Positions 1 to 7,435 of a stretch of DNA of 21,597 nt are shown here, in pieces. Origin of the DNA: an uncultured Faecalicatena sp. (GTDB taxonomy: Bacteria; Bacillota; Clostridia; Lachnospirales; Lachnospiraceae); assembly GCA_902489075.1 (NCBI GenBank), contig CABTYO010000031.1, positions 1-21,597 of the forward strand, read 5' to 3'. Below the pieces are notes generated by a model. The model saw only the letters and a program-made list of their open reading frames with translations, was not told where the DNA came from and made no database searches. Both the position numbers and the translations under genes were made by a program. Each line of letters begins with the position of its first letter. Within the stretch, counting starts at the first letter, position 1.

Positions 1-1380
1 CTATTCTACATTCAAATACATCTCATGTGCTGCGATCACTTTTTCCATGGCAGCCTTGCCCGGCGCCCCGATCGTATTACGCATCTCTACGCATGTCTTC
101 ATGCTGATTGCCTCATATATATCTTCTTCAAACACAGGCGAAATCGCTTTGAACTCTTCCAGTGACATGTCATCCAGTGCGATATTCTTCTCGATACAGT
201 ACAGAACCAGCTGTCCTACAATCCCATGTGCATCTCTAAACGGCACACCGTGGTTTACCAGATAATCAGCTGCGTCTGTCGCATTGGTGAATCCGTGTTT
301 TGCGCTGTCCTCCATGCGCTGGTTGTTGAAACGCATGGTCTTTATCATCCCTGTGAACAATGCCAGGCATCCTTTTGTCGTATCGATGGCATCGAATACG
401 AACTCTTTGTCTTCCTGCATATCCTTATTATATGCAAGCGGGATTCCTTTCATAGTAGTCAGAAGTGACATCAGCGCCCCGTAGACACGTCCTGTCTTTC
501 CACGTACCAGCTCGGCAATATCCGGATTCTTCTTCTGCGGCATGATACTGCTGCCTGTACTGTATGCGTCATCGATCTCTACAAACTGATATTCATTGGA
601 ATTCCAGATAATGACTTCCTCTGAAAAACGGCTCAGGTGCATCATGACTGTGGACATCGCGGACAGAAGCTCGATCAGGTAATCCCTGTCTGCCACAGAA
701 TCCATGCTGTTCATGGTCGGTCCTGCAAAGTCAAGCAGCTCTGCCGTATACTCCCTGTCCAGAGGATACGTTGTCCCTGCCAGTGCGCCGGAACCTAATG
801 GACAGTAGTTCATTCTCTGATAAATATCCTTCATACGGGAACGGTCACGCTTGAACATCTCAAAATATGCACCCAGATGGTGTGCCAGCGTAATCGGCTG
901 TGCCTTCTGCAGATGGGTAAATCCCGGCATGTAAGTCTCGGTATTCTCCTTCATCAATTTCAGCAGAACTTCCAGAAGTCCCTTTAACAGCTGGTCTAAT
1001 TCCAGAATCTCATCCCTTGTGTAAAGCTTCATATCTAAAGCAACCTGGTCGTTGCGGCTTCTTCCTGTATGTAACTTCTTGCCTGCATCTCCGATCCGGT
1101 CGATCAGGTTCGCCTCCACAAAACTGTGGATGTCTTCATACTTGTCCGTGATTTCCAGTGCCCCGCTCTCCACATCTGCCTTGATGCCAAGCAGGCCTTC
1201 GATGATCTTCTCTTTTTCCTCTTCCGTCAGGATGCCCTGCTTGCAAAGCATGGTCACATGCGCGATGCTTCCGCGGATATCCTGCTCATAAAACTTTTTA
1301 TCAAAAGATATTGATGCATTGAAATTGTACACTAACTGGTCTGTTTCCTTTGTGAAACGACCGCCCCATAACTGTGCCAT
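1..1380 (-). CDS. argH: Argininosuccinate lyase
   Basis: This 459-residue protein should cleave argininosuccinate to arginine and fumarate, the last step of arginine biosynthesis, in the cytoplasm. It opens with the ArgH-typical MAQLWGGRFTKETD and carries HTGRSRNDQVALD (about residues 104-116), THLQKAQPITLAHH, and the fumarase/aspartase-superfamily signature GSSIMPQKKNPD (about residues 278-289), whose first Ser is on the catalytic mobile loop. The length matches the family. The ATG at 1380 is preceded by a purine-rich stretch (GAGAGGATAAGGAA) as ribosome binding site. The stop codon occupies the first three bases of the window, so the gene is complete but its downstream neighbour is unseen. 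No argG lies in the window. Identification is secure. Confidence 0.97.
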   Translation of the reverse strand: MAQLWGGRFTKETDQLVYNFNASISFDKKFYEQDIRGSIAHVTMLCKQGILTEEEKEKIIEGLLGIKADVESGALEITDKYEDIHSFVEANLIDRIGDAGKKLHTGRSRNDQVALDMKLYTRDEILELDQLLKGLLEVLLKLMKENTETYMPGFTHLQKAQPITLAHHLGAYFEMFKRDRSRMKDIYQRMNYCPLGSGALAGTTYPLDREYTAELLDFAGPTMNSMDSVADRDYLIELLSAMSTVMMHLSRFSEEVIIWNSNEYQFVEIDDAYSTGSSIMPQKKNPDIAELVRGKTGRVYGALMSLLTTMKGIPLAYNKDMQEDKEFVFDAIDTTKGCLALFTGMIKTMRFNNQRMEDSAKHGFTNATDAADYLVNHGVPFRDAHGIVGQLVLYCIEKNIALDDMSLEEFKAISPVFEEDIYEAISMKTCVEMRNTIGAPGKAAMEKVIAAHEMYLNVE

Positions 1381-1418
1381 TTCCTTATCCTCTCTTCTCT
1401 CTTTTAGATTTTCTCATT

Positions 1419-1447
1419 AGTTTACCATAGTAACGTGTTAATGTCCA
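1419..1447 (-). promoter_or_regulatory. Candidate argH promoter
   Basis: On the minus strand TGGACA (1447-1442) is followed after 17 nt by TAAACT (1424-1419). A TGG just before the -10 box resembles an extended -10. It lies about 40 bp upstream of the argH start. The match is by eye only, and no ArgR operator was recognised. Confidence 0.45.
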
Positions 1448-1460
1448 CATAAAACTTTAC

Positions 1461-1521
1461 GATTTTACAGTCCCTCAGGCTGTTTTCTTTGGAACATTTA
1501 TACAGCATGTCCTGTAAAATC
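1461..1521. repeat. 10-bp perfect inverted repeat between queH and argH
   Basis: GATTTTACAG (1461-1470) and CTGTAAAATC (1512-1521) form a perfect 10-bp inverted repeat with a 41-nt spacer, starting 3 bp beyond the queH stop codon. The spacer holds a small ACAG/CTGT hairpin around a CCTGAGGG loop. It may fold in the queH 3' end and act in termination or RNA stability, but no proper U-tract follows. Confidence 0.4.
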
Positions 1522-1524
1522 AGA

Positions 1525-2154
1525 CTACTTGTCTTTCCTGTCCCTCAGCGAGAATTCACACCCGCAGTAGTCCTGCCTGTAAAGTCCATATTCCTTCGAA
1601 AGCTCAATGGACCGCTTATACCCATTCTTCTTTTTAAAATCAGACTGGAGATATTTCACTCCATACTTATCTGCAATCTCCCGGCCGATAGCATTGAGCT
1701 TCTGGGCATTTTTCAAAGGACTGATGCTCAGCGTTGTAGTAAAATACTCGAACCCGCCTTTTACTGCCATCTGTGCGGTCTCCAAAAGACGCAGCTCGTA
1801 GCATTTGAAGCAGCGCGCTCCGCCTTCTTTTAAATGCTCAATCCCTTCCGCCATTGCATAAAATTTCTCTTTATCATAGTTTCCCGCCAGAAAAGATACC
1901 GGATGCTTAAAACGCATATCGCCAATCAGCGTCTGCTGCTCCAGAAGGCGCTTCGTATACTCACTCTCCGGAAATATATTGGGATTATAATAAAACACTG
2001 TGATCTCAAAATATTCGGATAAATATTCCAGTACGTAACTGCTGCAGGGAGCGCAGCAACTGTGAAGCAGAAGCTTCGGCGCGCGGTTCTCTTTCTGAAG
2101 AACACAAAGCAGCTTGTCCAATTCTTTCTGGTAATTTACATTTCTATAGTTCAT
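1525..2154 (-). CDS. queH: Epoxyqueuosine reductase QueH (DUF208 family)
   Basis: QueH reduces epoxyqueuosine to queuosine in tRNA, replacing the cobalamin-dependent QueG. The protein shows the family's cysteine clusters: HSCCAPCSSY near residues 31-40, CFKCYELRL in the middle, and the C-terminal YRQDYCGCEFSLRDR. It also has YYNPNIFPESEY and TTLSISPLKN. These cysteines are expected to bind an iron-sulfur cluster and a second metal. I chose the ATG at 2154 (209 residues), which follows GGAAAGGTG with about 10 nt spacing. The frame stays open to a GTG at 2211, but that extension runs into a repeat element and has no good ribosome binding site. No other queuosine gene is in the window. Confidence 0.9.
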   Translation of the reverse strand: MNYRNVNYQKELDKLLCVLQKENRAPKLLLHSCCAPCSSYVLEYLSEYFEITVFYYNPNIFPESEYTKRLLEQQTLIGDMRFKHPVSFLAGNYDKEKFYAMAEGIEHLKEGGARCFKCYELRLLETAQMAVKGGFEYFTTTLSISPLKNAQKLNAIGREIADKYGVKYLQSDFKKKNGYKRSIELSKEYGLYRQDYCGCEFSLRDRKDK

Positions 2155-2191
2155 CTCGTCCAAACACCTTTCCTGCACTGATAGATGCGAA

Positions 2192-2313
2192 CATGATATC
2201 ACGATCCGCACCTTCGGTGCTTAACGCTGCTTTGCAGCTATCGTGATTGCCATTCGCCGTTCACACTGAACAAGCTGCGCTTGCTCCTGCTCACTAACGC
2301 TCATTATATCATG
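2192..2313. repeat. Palindrome-rich repeat element with nested stems
   Basis: About 120 bp is bounded by a perfect 8-bp inverted repeat, CATGATAT (2192-2199) and ATATCATG (2306-2313). Inside, ATCACGAT (2198-2205) pairs with ATCGTGAT (2240-2247) and encloses two hairpins: GCACC-TTC-GGTGC (2208-2220) and GCTGC-TTT-GCAGC (2226-2238). Two further hairpins follow: GTTCA-CAC-TGAAC (2259-2271) and CAAGC-TGC-GCTTG (2271-2283). All four have exactly 5-bp stems and 3-nt loops. This looks like a structured, possibly dispersed REP- or MITE-like element between the divergent queH and ABC genes. No copy number can be judged from one window. Confidence 0.7.
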
Positions 2314-2337
2314 AATTCCAAGCCCGTGGAAGACCAT

Positions 2338-2363
2338 GTTTATTCACCGTGTTTATTCACCGA
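2338..2363. repeat. 13-bp tandem repeat, two copies
   Basis: GTTTATTCACCG followed by T (2338-2350) or A (2351-2363) is repeated head to tail. It sits between the palindromic element and the ABC ATPase, near where the promoter of that gene is expected. No function is evident. Confidence 0.55.
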
Positions 2364-2414
2364 ACCATCATTTCCCCATAAACTAACTATATACTTGTCG
2401 AATGGAGTGTCTGC

Positions 2415-3182
2415 ATGGAACCGATACTTGAGTTAAAAAACATTAATTATGCATATCACACTTTAGAGGGAGAAACCAAGGCACTGACAGATATTTCATT
2501 TTCCATCGCCTCTGGTGAGTTCGTCGCCATCGTCGGACCGTCCGGCTGCGGAAAATCCACCCTGCTCTCGATTATTTCAGGACTTATTGAGCCTGAAAAG
2601 GGTCTGATAAAAATGAATGGAAAATATATGAAAGAAAGTACCATGAATGTTGGATATATGCTGCAGCACGACCACCTTTTCGAGTGGCGTACCGTATATA
2701 AGAATGTACTTCTGGGATTGGAGATACAGCATATGCTTTCTCCAAAATCACGTGCAAAGGCAAAGGAGCTCCTTGAATTGTACGGGCTGAAACAATTTGC
2801 CAATTCAAAGCCGTCTGAATTATCGGGAGGAATGAGGCAGCGCGCGGCACTGATCCGTACACTCGTCCTCGAACCAGACCTTCTGCTTCTGGATGAGCCG
2901 TTTTCCGCCCTGGATTATCAGACCCGCCTCTCCGTAGGTGATGATATCGGACAGATCATCCGCAATGCACATAAAACGGCACTGTTAGTTACCCACGACC
3001 TTTCCGAGGCCGTCAGCCTGGCCGACCGGGTTATTATCCTCACGAGCCGTCCGGCCCATATTGCGAAAATCGTGCCGATCACATTCACACTGGAAAAAGA
3101 CACTCCTCTTCTTCGGAGGAATGCCCCCGAGTTCAAGAATTACTTTAATATTATATGGGAGGAGCTGAATCAAAATGAATGA
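2415..3182 (+). CDS. ABC importer ATPase, SsuB/TauB (nitrate/sulfonate/taurine) type
   Basis: This 255-residue ATPase should power a substrate-binding-protein-dependent importer. It has Walker A GPSGCGKST (about residues 42-50), a Q-loop in YMLQHDHLFEWR, the signature LSGGMRQRAALIRTL, Walker B LLLLDEPFSALD and the switch histidine in LLVTHDLSEAV. The sequence style is that of the SsuB/TauB/ThiZ group, which import sulfonates, nitrate, or thiamine precursors; the substrate cannot be set. The ATG at 2415 is preceded by TGGAG. Its end overlaps the permease gene by 8 bp, so the two are translated together. No substrate-binding protein gene is visible on either side. Confidence 0.9.
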   Translation: MEPILELKNINYAYHTLEGETKALTDISFSIASGEFVAIVGPSGCGKSTLLSIISGLIEPEKGLIKMNGKYMKESTMNVGYMLQHDHLFEWRTVYKNVLLGLEIQHMLSPKSRAKAKELLELYGLKQFANSKPSELSGGMRQRAALIRTLVLEPDLLLLDEPFSALDYQTRLSVGDDIGQIIRNAHKTALLVTHDLSEAVSLADRVIILTSRPAHIAKIVPITFTLEKDTPLLRRNAPEFKNYFNIIWEELNQNE

Positions 3183-3921
3183 AATTTCTGCAGGACAGCA
3201 AAGTTATCTGAATATGCACAAAAAACATAAAAGGATCGTGCGGGTCTCACGCCTGGCAATCCTTTTAAGCTTTTTATTTCTCTGGGAATTCACGGCAAAT
3301 GTAGGGATCATAGACTCTTTTATTTTCAGCAGCCCGTCCAAGATCGCCTTATGCTTCTGGGGAATGGTCCTGGACAAAAGTATCTTTGTCCACATCTGGG
3401 TCACCTTATATGAAACCATTGTCAGCTTCCTGCTGGTCACTGTCATCAGCGTCATGATCGCGGTTGCACTGTGGTGCAGCAGGAAGCTTTCGGAAATACT
3501 GGACCCTTATCTGGTCGTACTGAACAGCCTGCCGAAATCTGCACTTGCCCCGCTGCTCATCGTATGGCTGGGTGCAACGAAGACGACAATCATCGTGGCC
3601 GGCATGTCCGTGGCGATCTTCGGAAGCATCCTAAATCTCTATACCAGCTTCACAACAGTGGATGGAGAAAAGATCCGGCTGATCTATACCTTACGCGGAA
3701 ACAAATGGCATGCACTGACCAAGGTCGTGCTGCCCAGTTCCATTCCGGCCATCATCAGCAATATGAAGGTCAACATCGGGCTCTGCCTCGTCGGCGTGAT
3801 CATCGGAGAATTCCTGGCAGCCAGGGACGGACTGGGATATCTCATTATATACTCCAGCCAGGTGTTTGGCTGTGCGGAGGGAAAGACAAAATGTCTGCCG
3901 ACTGTATATACTCTATTTTAG
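3175..3921 (+). pseudogene. ABC importer permease (SsuC/TauC type), N-terminal 231 residues; split gene
   Basis: This is the inner-membrane partner of the preceding ATPase. Typical features are FIFSSPSKIALCFWGM near the N-terminus, NSLPKSALAPLLIVWLG (the ATPase-contacting EAA-like region follows), a helix from VVAGMSVAIFGSILNLY, and GVIIGEFLAARDGLGYLI. The family sequence continues to QVF (codon 231, 3865-3867), then changes abruptly to GCAEGKTKCLPTVYTLF and a stop, 17 foreign residues with no membrane helix. Family members are about 250-270 residues and end with one more helix. That missing piece lies at 10589-10693 on the minus strand; joining the two gives a 265-residue permease. The gene is therefore interrupted by an inversion, not by random decay. 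In this orientation it is probably non-functional. Confidence 0.88.
3845..3886 (+). other. Left recombination junction (attL-like) in the permease gene
   Basis: Left of the TT core (3865-3866) is permease sequence. Right of it is TGGCTGTGCGGAGGGAAAGA (3867-3886), which is not permease. This right half matches 11 of 20 positions with the outer half of the right junction (10697-10716), including G-x-GG-x-AAAGA at positions 11-20 from the core. No target duplication or transposon end is present. Reading it as a serine-recombinase half-site is inference. Confidence 0.55.
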
Positions 3922-4047
3922 ATTCTCCTGAAATAACTTCTTTCCACGCTCCAACGCCACCGCATCAAACTTCTTTTCCCAATTCTCCATTGCCTTTATT
4001 TCCTTACCTCTTTTGTAATAGTCTTCCTTTTTAACCTCCCTTTAGCT
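3913..4047 (-). pseudogene. Short orphan C-terminal-like fragment after the AAA-ATPase
   Basis: Immediately after the AAA-ATPase stop, in the same frame and past a second stop (TAA AGC TAA), an open stretch of 42 codons encodes a highly charged peptide containing KKEDYYKRGKEIKAM and ENWEKKFDAVALERGKKL, then a TAG at 3915-3913. It has no early start codon; an internal ATG preceded by AAGAGGTAAGGAAATAAAGG could initiate a 25-residue peptide. It resembles the charged tail of a larger protein and may be a remnant of a neighbouring gene. It cannot be identified further. Confidence 0.35.
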
Positions 4048-5724
4048 TTACTCTATCTCAGTTGCTTTCAACACCAGACAATTTTTCTTATAAAAAGCAA
4101 TCCCATACCGGATGATATTCTCATAACCATCCCTTTCCAGATCCAGCTCATAATGCCTGTCCTTTATTTGTTTTAAAGCTTCCTTCGCCCGATCTTCCAT
4201 TTTGGCATAACTGGAAGCTGCCTTTAATTCCATGAGCACAGCCGGTCTCTTCACATCCAGGCTTTTCATCACAATATCCGGCCGTCCATCTCCTGCCTCC
4301 CTGTTTGATTCAACAAGGTAATGATCCATTGGACCTAAAAGCCCTAACAGAAAACCATGGTAGAATGCTTCTTTTGCATCATAAAAGCTGATACTGCTAC
4401 GTAGCTGCTCTCCCAATTTTTCCTGGAAAAGTGAAGCATTTCCCTGCAATACTGCCTGATATAAATCAGATAAATCTTCATTTTGCAGTTTTTCCTTCAT
4501 CCACTCTATGATTTTGTTTCTGTATATATCATGGATTTCTGCATTTGGTATCTTCATACTCATCACAGTCTGCCCATCCGCAAAGTGTTCAGATACTTTT
4601 TTCAGATACCCTGTAAAATACAGGAAATTCCACAGATTTTCCTCTGACTTCTCAATATCAGCATATGTGATGTCCTCATGTATCACACTCTCAATTGTTC
4701 CGCCTTCGATCAGATTCTCAATTTTGCCCCTTATCTGTACATCGGCCCTCTCAATCAACGTTTTCACAATATTATTTGAACTCGTATTTGACCAGTACGG
4801 CTTCGGCAGTGCTGCCTTATCTTCCAGAGAATCTGCCGCAAAACTCAGGACACTCCACGGATTATAGATCTCAGTCTCTCCAAACAGGTAACCGTCATAC
4901 CACTCTTTCAGAATTTCCATCCTCTCTGACAGACCATAATACTCAAACATCTCCTGTACTTCTTCTCCTGTAAATCCAAAATACTCCCCATATCCTTTAT
5001 TTAAAATAGAAATAATATGAAGATTATTCAATCCTGTGAAAATACTCTCTTTCGAAATACGCAGACAGCCCGTAATAACAGCCAGCTCCAAACAGTTATT
5101 TGTCTTTAACACAGATTCGAACAGGGAGCGGATAAATGATACCATCCTGTCATAGAATCCCTGAAAATAGGCATTCTCAAGTGGTACATCGTACTCATCC
5201 AGCAGAACGATCACTTTCCTGCCGTATGCTTTATATAAAATCTGCGAAAGAAACTGAAGTGACGTCAGATAGTCGCTCTCATCTCCCTGAGCATTTAAAA
5301 TCCTGCTGATCCTCTCCTTTTCATATTCATAAGACAGCACTTCCTTCTCATGGCGTCTGAACTCCTCTGAAACTGTCTGCTTGAGGGTTTCAAATGCATT
5401 ACAGAAGGTGTCCTGCCTGGCACTTTTTAATGACAGGCTGATGACAGGATATTGGCCCATATACTTTTTACAGATTTCAGTCTCTTTCTCTATCCTCAGG
5501 CCTTGAAAAAGAGCTCCGGCATCTGCCGCTTCAAAAAAATTCTGGAGCATACTTATACCCAGAGTCTTTCCAAATCTTCTGGGCCTGGTAAATAAAGTAA
5601 CTTTACTGCCCGTCTTAAGAAGCTTTTTTATCAGCAGAGTCTTGTCCACATAATACCCGTTGCCCTCTATGATTTCCCGAAAATCCTCGCGGCCAATCGG
5701 TAAAAATTTCATTCCGTTTTCCAA
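4048..5724 (-). CDS. AAA-ATPase-like / PD-(D/E)XK nuclease fusion protein
   Basis: The protein begins with the AAA-ATPase-like family signature (LPIGREDFREII, GYYVDKTLLIKKLL) and a Walker A variant RPRRFGKT; Walker B is VIVLLDEYD. The C-terminal part has a PD-(D/E)XK nuclease core: RPD followed about 15 residues later by ELK, then a Gln-containing helix (KQIKDRHY). This is the AAA-ATPase_like plus PDDEXK_9 (DUF1703) architecture, abundant and multicopy in gut Clostridia and Bacteroidetes and of unproven function. The frame is open to a GTG at 5742, but AAAGGAG lies just inside it, so the TTG at 5724 (about 8 nt spacing, 558 residues) is the best start; ATG 5712 is the alternative. In the present orientation it converges on the truncated permease with no clear terminator between. 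Confidence 0.85.
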   Translation of the reverse strand: MENGMKFLPIGREDFREIIEGNGYYVDKTLLIKKLLKTGSKVTLFTRPRRFGKTLGISMLQNFFEAADAGALFQGLRIEKETEICKKYMGQYPVISLSLKSARQDTFCNAFETLKQTVSEEFRRHEKEVLSYEYEKERISRILNAQGDESDYLTSLQFLSQILYKAYGRKVIVLLDEYDVPLENAYFQGFYDRMVSFIRSLFESVLKTNNCLELAVITGCLRISKESIFTGLNNLHIISILNKGYGEYFGFTGEEVQEMFEYYGLSERMEILKEWYDGYLFGETEIYNPWSVLSFAADSLEDKAALPKPYWSNTSSNNIVKTLIERADVQIRGKIENLIEGGTIESVIHEDITYADIEKSEENLWNFLYFTGYLKKVSEHFADGQTVMSMKIPNAEIHDIYRNKIIEWMKEKLQNEDLSDLYQAVLQGNASLFQEKLGEQLRSSISFYDAKEAFYHGFLLGLLGPMDHYLVESNREAGDGRPDIVMKSLDVKRPAVLMELKAASSYAKMEDRAKEALKQIKDRHYELDLERDGYENIIRYGIAFYKKNCLVLKATEIE

Positions 5725-5754
5725 TACGCCCACTCCTTTCACTGCCCCATATTT

Positions 5755-6090
5755 CTAAAATTCTCTGATCTTCTCCCCACTGATATCATAGATATTCTCG
5801 AAGGAGATCTTGGTATTTACGATCTTCATAACCCGCGCAGTCTCATCGATCCTGGATACCATCCCGGTCTTTTTCAGATATTCGCCCTTCTCATAATAAA
5901 CGACCGTGATCATATCATTCTTCTGCACCTGCCTTAGCTTCCGGTCCAGTTCCTCCCTGTATTCTTCTGACAGCTCTGTTTTCGGCACAATGATCTTCTC
6001 TTTCTTCCGAAGTGCATCCGGATATCCTTTCAGCGCCGCAAACGGCATAAACTGCTTTGCACGGTCTTCTCTGCTCATTTTAGATACCAC
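5755..6090 (-). CDS. YolD-like protein
   Basis: This 111-residue protein has the YolD-like signature near its N-terminus (SREDRAKQFMPFAALKGY), a charged central segment and a C-terminal beta-rich part (VVYYEKGEYLKKTGMVSRI). YolD proteins are typically encoded next to Y-family polymerases of the UvrX/YqjW group and are thought to act with them in DNA damage tolerance. Here the gene overlaps the polymerase by 11 bp. The start is a GTG at 6090, fixed by GGAGGT seven bases upstream; that Shine-Dalgarno is formed by the polymerase's own Gly-Gly codons close to its C-terminus, so translation is coupled. Confidence 0.85.
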   Translation of the reverse strand: MVSKMSREDRAKQFMPFAALKGYPDALRKKEKIIVPKTELSEEYREELDRKLRQVQKNDMITVVYYEKGEYLKKTGMVSRIDETARVMKIVNTKISFENIYDISGEKIREF

Positions 6091-7348
6091 TTTTATGACC
6101 TCCGATCTGTCTGTTCCGTTCCATCCCGGTTGCCTTTTCCTCCAGGTTCATTCCCTTAAGAATCGCATTTTTCCCAAACTTTTCCTTGATATCCAGCACC
6201 GCCTTCTGCACCTTATGCTCCCGTTCCAGTTCCCCCGGATCTGTGAAAAGGTCATACTGCTGGTACATTTCATCCACCACATTATTGAATGCCAGATTGA
6301 TCCTGTGGATCGGAGTATGCCTGTCCACAATCTGTTCATACAGCTTTTGTGTGTAAGAAATAATGTGTCTTGCAGAGCTGGTTGTGACTGTCATGCTGAT
6401 GGTTCCGTGGGCTGACTTTTTCTCATAACGGTTCCCATATCCCACGTATAGTGTAATGGAATCCGTCACAAGACCTTTGTCCACCAGCTCCAGGCTCAGC
6501 GTATCCGCCATCTCCTTGACGACCAGCTTCGCATCTTCAAAATTATAATCACACCCCAGCACCTGACCGCTGGATATGGAACTGGATTTCGGCTTATACG
6601 CCTTGATATCCGCTATGGTCGTAGTCTCCCTGCCCCAGGCATGGTCGATGAGCAGCTCCTCATCAATCCCAAACAGTTTATATAAAAGCGCTTCATCCGC
6701 CTGCGCAACCTCCCTCATCGTACGGATGCCGGAATGCTTCAGACGTTCTGCCGTCCCTTTTCCGATCCGCCAGAAATCAGTAAGCGGCCGATGGTCCCAC
6801 AAGGTCCGCTGATAGGATTCTTCATCCAGTATTCCAATATGGTCCTCTGCATGTTTTGCCGTGATATCCAGGGCAATTTTAGCCAGATACAGGTTCGTCC
6901 CGATCCCGCAGGTTGCCGTGATCCCGGTCTGCTGATACACATCCTGCATGATCGCCATACTCAGTTCCTTTGCACTCATCTGGTACATGGACAGATAATC
7001 CGTCACATCCATAAATGCCTCATCGATGGAGTATACGTGGATATCCTCCTTCGCAATATATTTCAGATAGATTCCATAAATTTCGGCGGAATAATCAATA
7101 TACAGCTGCATCCGCGGCACTGCCTTGATATACTCGATATTGTCTGGAATCTGGAACACCCGGCACCGGTTTGGCACCCCAAGTTCCTTCATGGAAGGGG
7201 AAACAGCCAGACAGATTGTCTTCTGAGTCCTCTCAGGATCTGCAACCACAAGATTCGTTGTCAGCGGGTCCAGCCCACGCTCCACACACTCCACAGAGGC
7301 AAAAAACGATTTCAGGTCGATACAGATGTATACTTTATCCTGCTGCAT
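6080..7348 (-). CDS. Y-family DNA polymerase (UmuC/UvrX-like)
   Basis: A 422-residue translesion polymerase. Catalytic carboxylates are in VYICIDLKSFF (Asp11) and VYSIDEAFMDVT (Asp109, Glu110). The Phe pair after Asp11 includes the steric-gate position that excludes ribonucleotides. A helix-hairpin-helix-type segment follows (DFWRIGKGTAERLKHSGIRTM). QYDLF at residues 364-368 fits the beta-clamp-binding consensus. The ATG at 7348 is preceded by AAAGGAG. The gene forms a pair with yolD downstream. I saw no LexA-type GAAC-N4-GTTC palindrome in the 84 bp upstream, so SOS control is not shown by the sequence. Confidence 0.93.
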   Translation of the reverse strand: MQQDKVYICIDLKSFFASVECVERGLDPLTTNLVVADPERTQKTICLAVSPSMKELGVPNRCRVFQIPDNIEYIKAVPRMQLYIDYSAEIYGIYLKYIAKEDIHVYSIDEAFMDVTDYLSMYQMSAKELSMAIMQDVYQQTGITATCGIGTNLYLAKIALDITAKHAEDHIGILDEESYQRTLWDHRPLTDFWRIGKGTAERLKHSGIRTMREVAQADEALLYKLFGIDEELLIDHAWGRETTTIADIKAYKPKSSSISSGQVLGCDYNFEDAKLVVKEMADTLSLELVDKGLVTDSITLYVGYGNRYEKKSAHGTISMTVTTSSARHIISYTQKLYEQIVDRHTPIHRINLAFNNVVDEMYQQYDLFTDPGELEREHKVQKAVLDIKEKFGKNAILKGMNLEEKATGMERNRQIGGHKSGI

Positions 7349-7403
7349 GGCTGTCTCCTTTCTGCTGCTTCACTTTCTATTGCCTGCCCTTTCTGATACT
7401 TAT

Positions 7404-7435
7404 CTTTTCTACTGCTTAACTTTTCTACTGCTTAA
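7404..7435. repeat. 16-bp tandem duplication over the SGNH hydrolase stop codon
   Basis: CTTTTCTACTGCTTAA occurs twice head to tail (7404-7419, 7420-7435). On the minus strand each copy contains TTAAGCAGTAG, and the copy in the gene supplies the hydrolase stop (7434-7432). It looks like a slippage product. Confidence 0.65.

Noticed and set aside
2155..2211. Upstream GTG start for queH
   Set aside because: The added residues are translated repeat-element sequence and precede the good Shine-Dalgarno; QueH homology starts after the ATG at 2154.
3846..3913. Direct repeat TATATACTC (3846-3854, 3905-3913) as recombination site
   Set aside because: Both copies are at the left end only, AT-rich and short; no copy was seen at the right junction.
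3868..3921. Simple frameshift or point mutation as the cause of permease truncation
   Set aside because: None of the three frames after 3867 continues the permease; the true continuation is found on the minus strand at 10693.
3471..4034. 187-codon plus-strand open frame overlapping the permease
   Set aside because: It is an out-of-frame shadow of the permease with no family-like pattern and no ribosome binding site; the permease frame shows clear family motifs.
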